Origin: Curtobacterium sp. VKM Ac-1395
GTDB lineage: Bacteria > Actinomycetota > Actinomycetes > Actinomycetales > Microbacteriaceae
Assembly: GCF_015350975.1 (NCBI RefSeq)
Contig: NZ_JADKRX010000008.1
Coordinates: forward strand, 23,347-87,346
Direction: 5' to 3'
Length of the DNA: 64,000 nucleotides
Shown here: in pieces, positions 63,966-64,000 of the stretch
Position numbering within the stretch: position 1 is the stretch's first letter
How the letters are laid out: each line of letters opens with the position of its first letter
Program-made: the position numbers and the translations under genes
Notes under the pieces: model-generated
What the model was told of the DNA's origin: nothing
Seen by the model: only the letters and a program-made list of their open reading frames with translations
The model's database searches: none

Positions 63966-64000
63966 TGCCAGCGGGCACCGTGCCGCCCGGCGGCTCCCGC

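Overview
The window is very GC-rich chromosomal DNA (about 70 percent G+C by eye) from an actinobacterium. Gene content and order (sucC-sucD-PerM-purN-purH, guaB/guaB3/guaA, a single groES with CIRCE operators) together with Microbacteriaceae-like proteins point to Microbacteriaceae, most likely Curtobacterium or a close relative. The genus is inference, not shown by a marker gene. There is no phage, transposon, plasmid origin, tRNA, rRNA or CRISPR array. This is housekeeping chromosome with accessory blocks inserted between conserved operons.

Layout. 1-3.7 kb: glmS (3' end), acpS, two overlapping alanine racemase genes and tsaE. 3.7-7.0 kb: an oppositely oriented block (CPBP membrane protease, histidine kinase, response regulator) and a small orphan, which separates tsaE from tsaB-rimI-tsaD (7.0-9.3 kb). 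9.4-13 kb: Q/G/Y-rich DUF4190 protein, THUMP-like methyltransferase, CIRCE-controlled groES and rarD. 13-21.6 kb: branched-chain amino-acid ABC importer (binding protein on the minus strand, livHMGF on the plus strand) wrapped around an SDR gene and guaB. 22-30.7 kb: guaB3, glpD, a KhtT/KhtU-type antiporter pair, SURF1, DUF3817 and guaA. 31-38.5 kb: Bax-inhibitor-type protein, an oxidoreductase/LacI/phosphodiesterase group, PcrA helicase and a GNAT enzyme. 38.7-46.5 kb (mostly minus strand): aquaporin, PNPOx, a nicotinamide salvage operon (PRPP synthetase, NAMPT, NrtR-like Nudix regulator), an MpaB-type protein, an acidic protein and RecQ. 46.7-53 kb: sucCD, PerM, purN, purH. 53-58 kb: leader region, asymmetric ABC exporter pair, DUF805. 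58-64 kb: secreted protein, alkyltransferase-like protein, GNAT, ROK regulator and a large sortase-anchored lamin-tail protein.

Together the genes cover purine synthesis (guaB, guaB3, guaA, purN, purH), t6A tRNA modification (tsaE, tsaB, tsaD), cell-wall precursors (glmS, alr), NAD salvage, and amino-acid and cation transport.

The most unusual signals are in the DNA between genes. About twenty genes have a TAnnnT-like -10 box ending 6-7 bases before the start codon, which implies leaderless mRNAs. A dispersed GGAGGCTC repeat family forms hairpins at gene ends and also sits in front of leaderless promoters. There are several minisatellite-like tandem arrays (16, 17, 19 and 33 nt units) and a perfect 24-bp palindrome. 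The strongest system-level prediction is the NAD-salvage operon, with a 15-bp palindrome over its -35 box and a self-encoded degenerate Nudix regulator.
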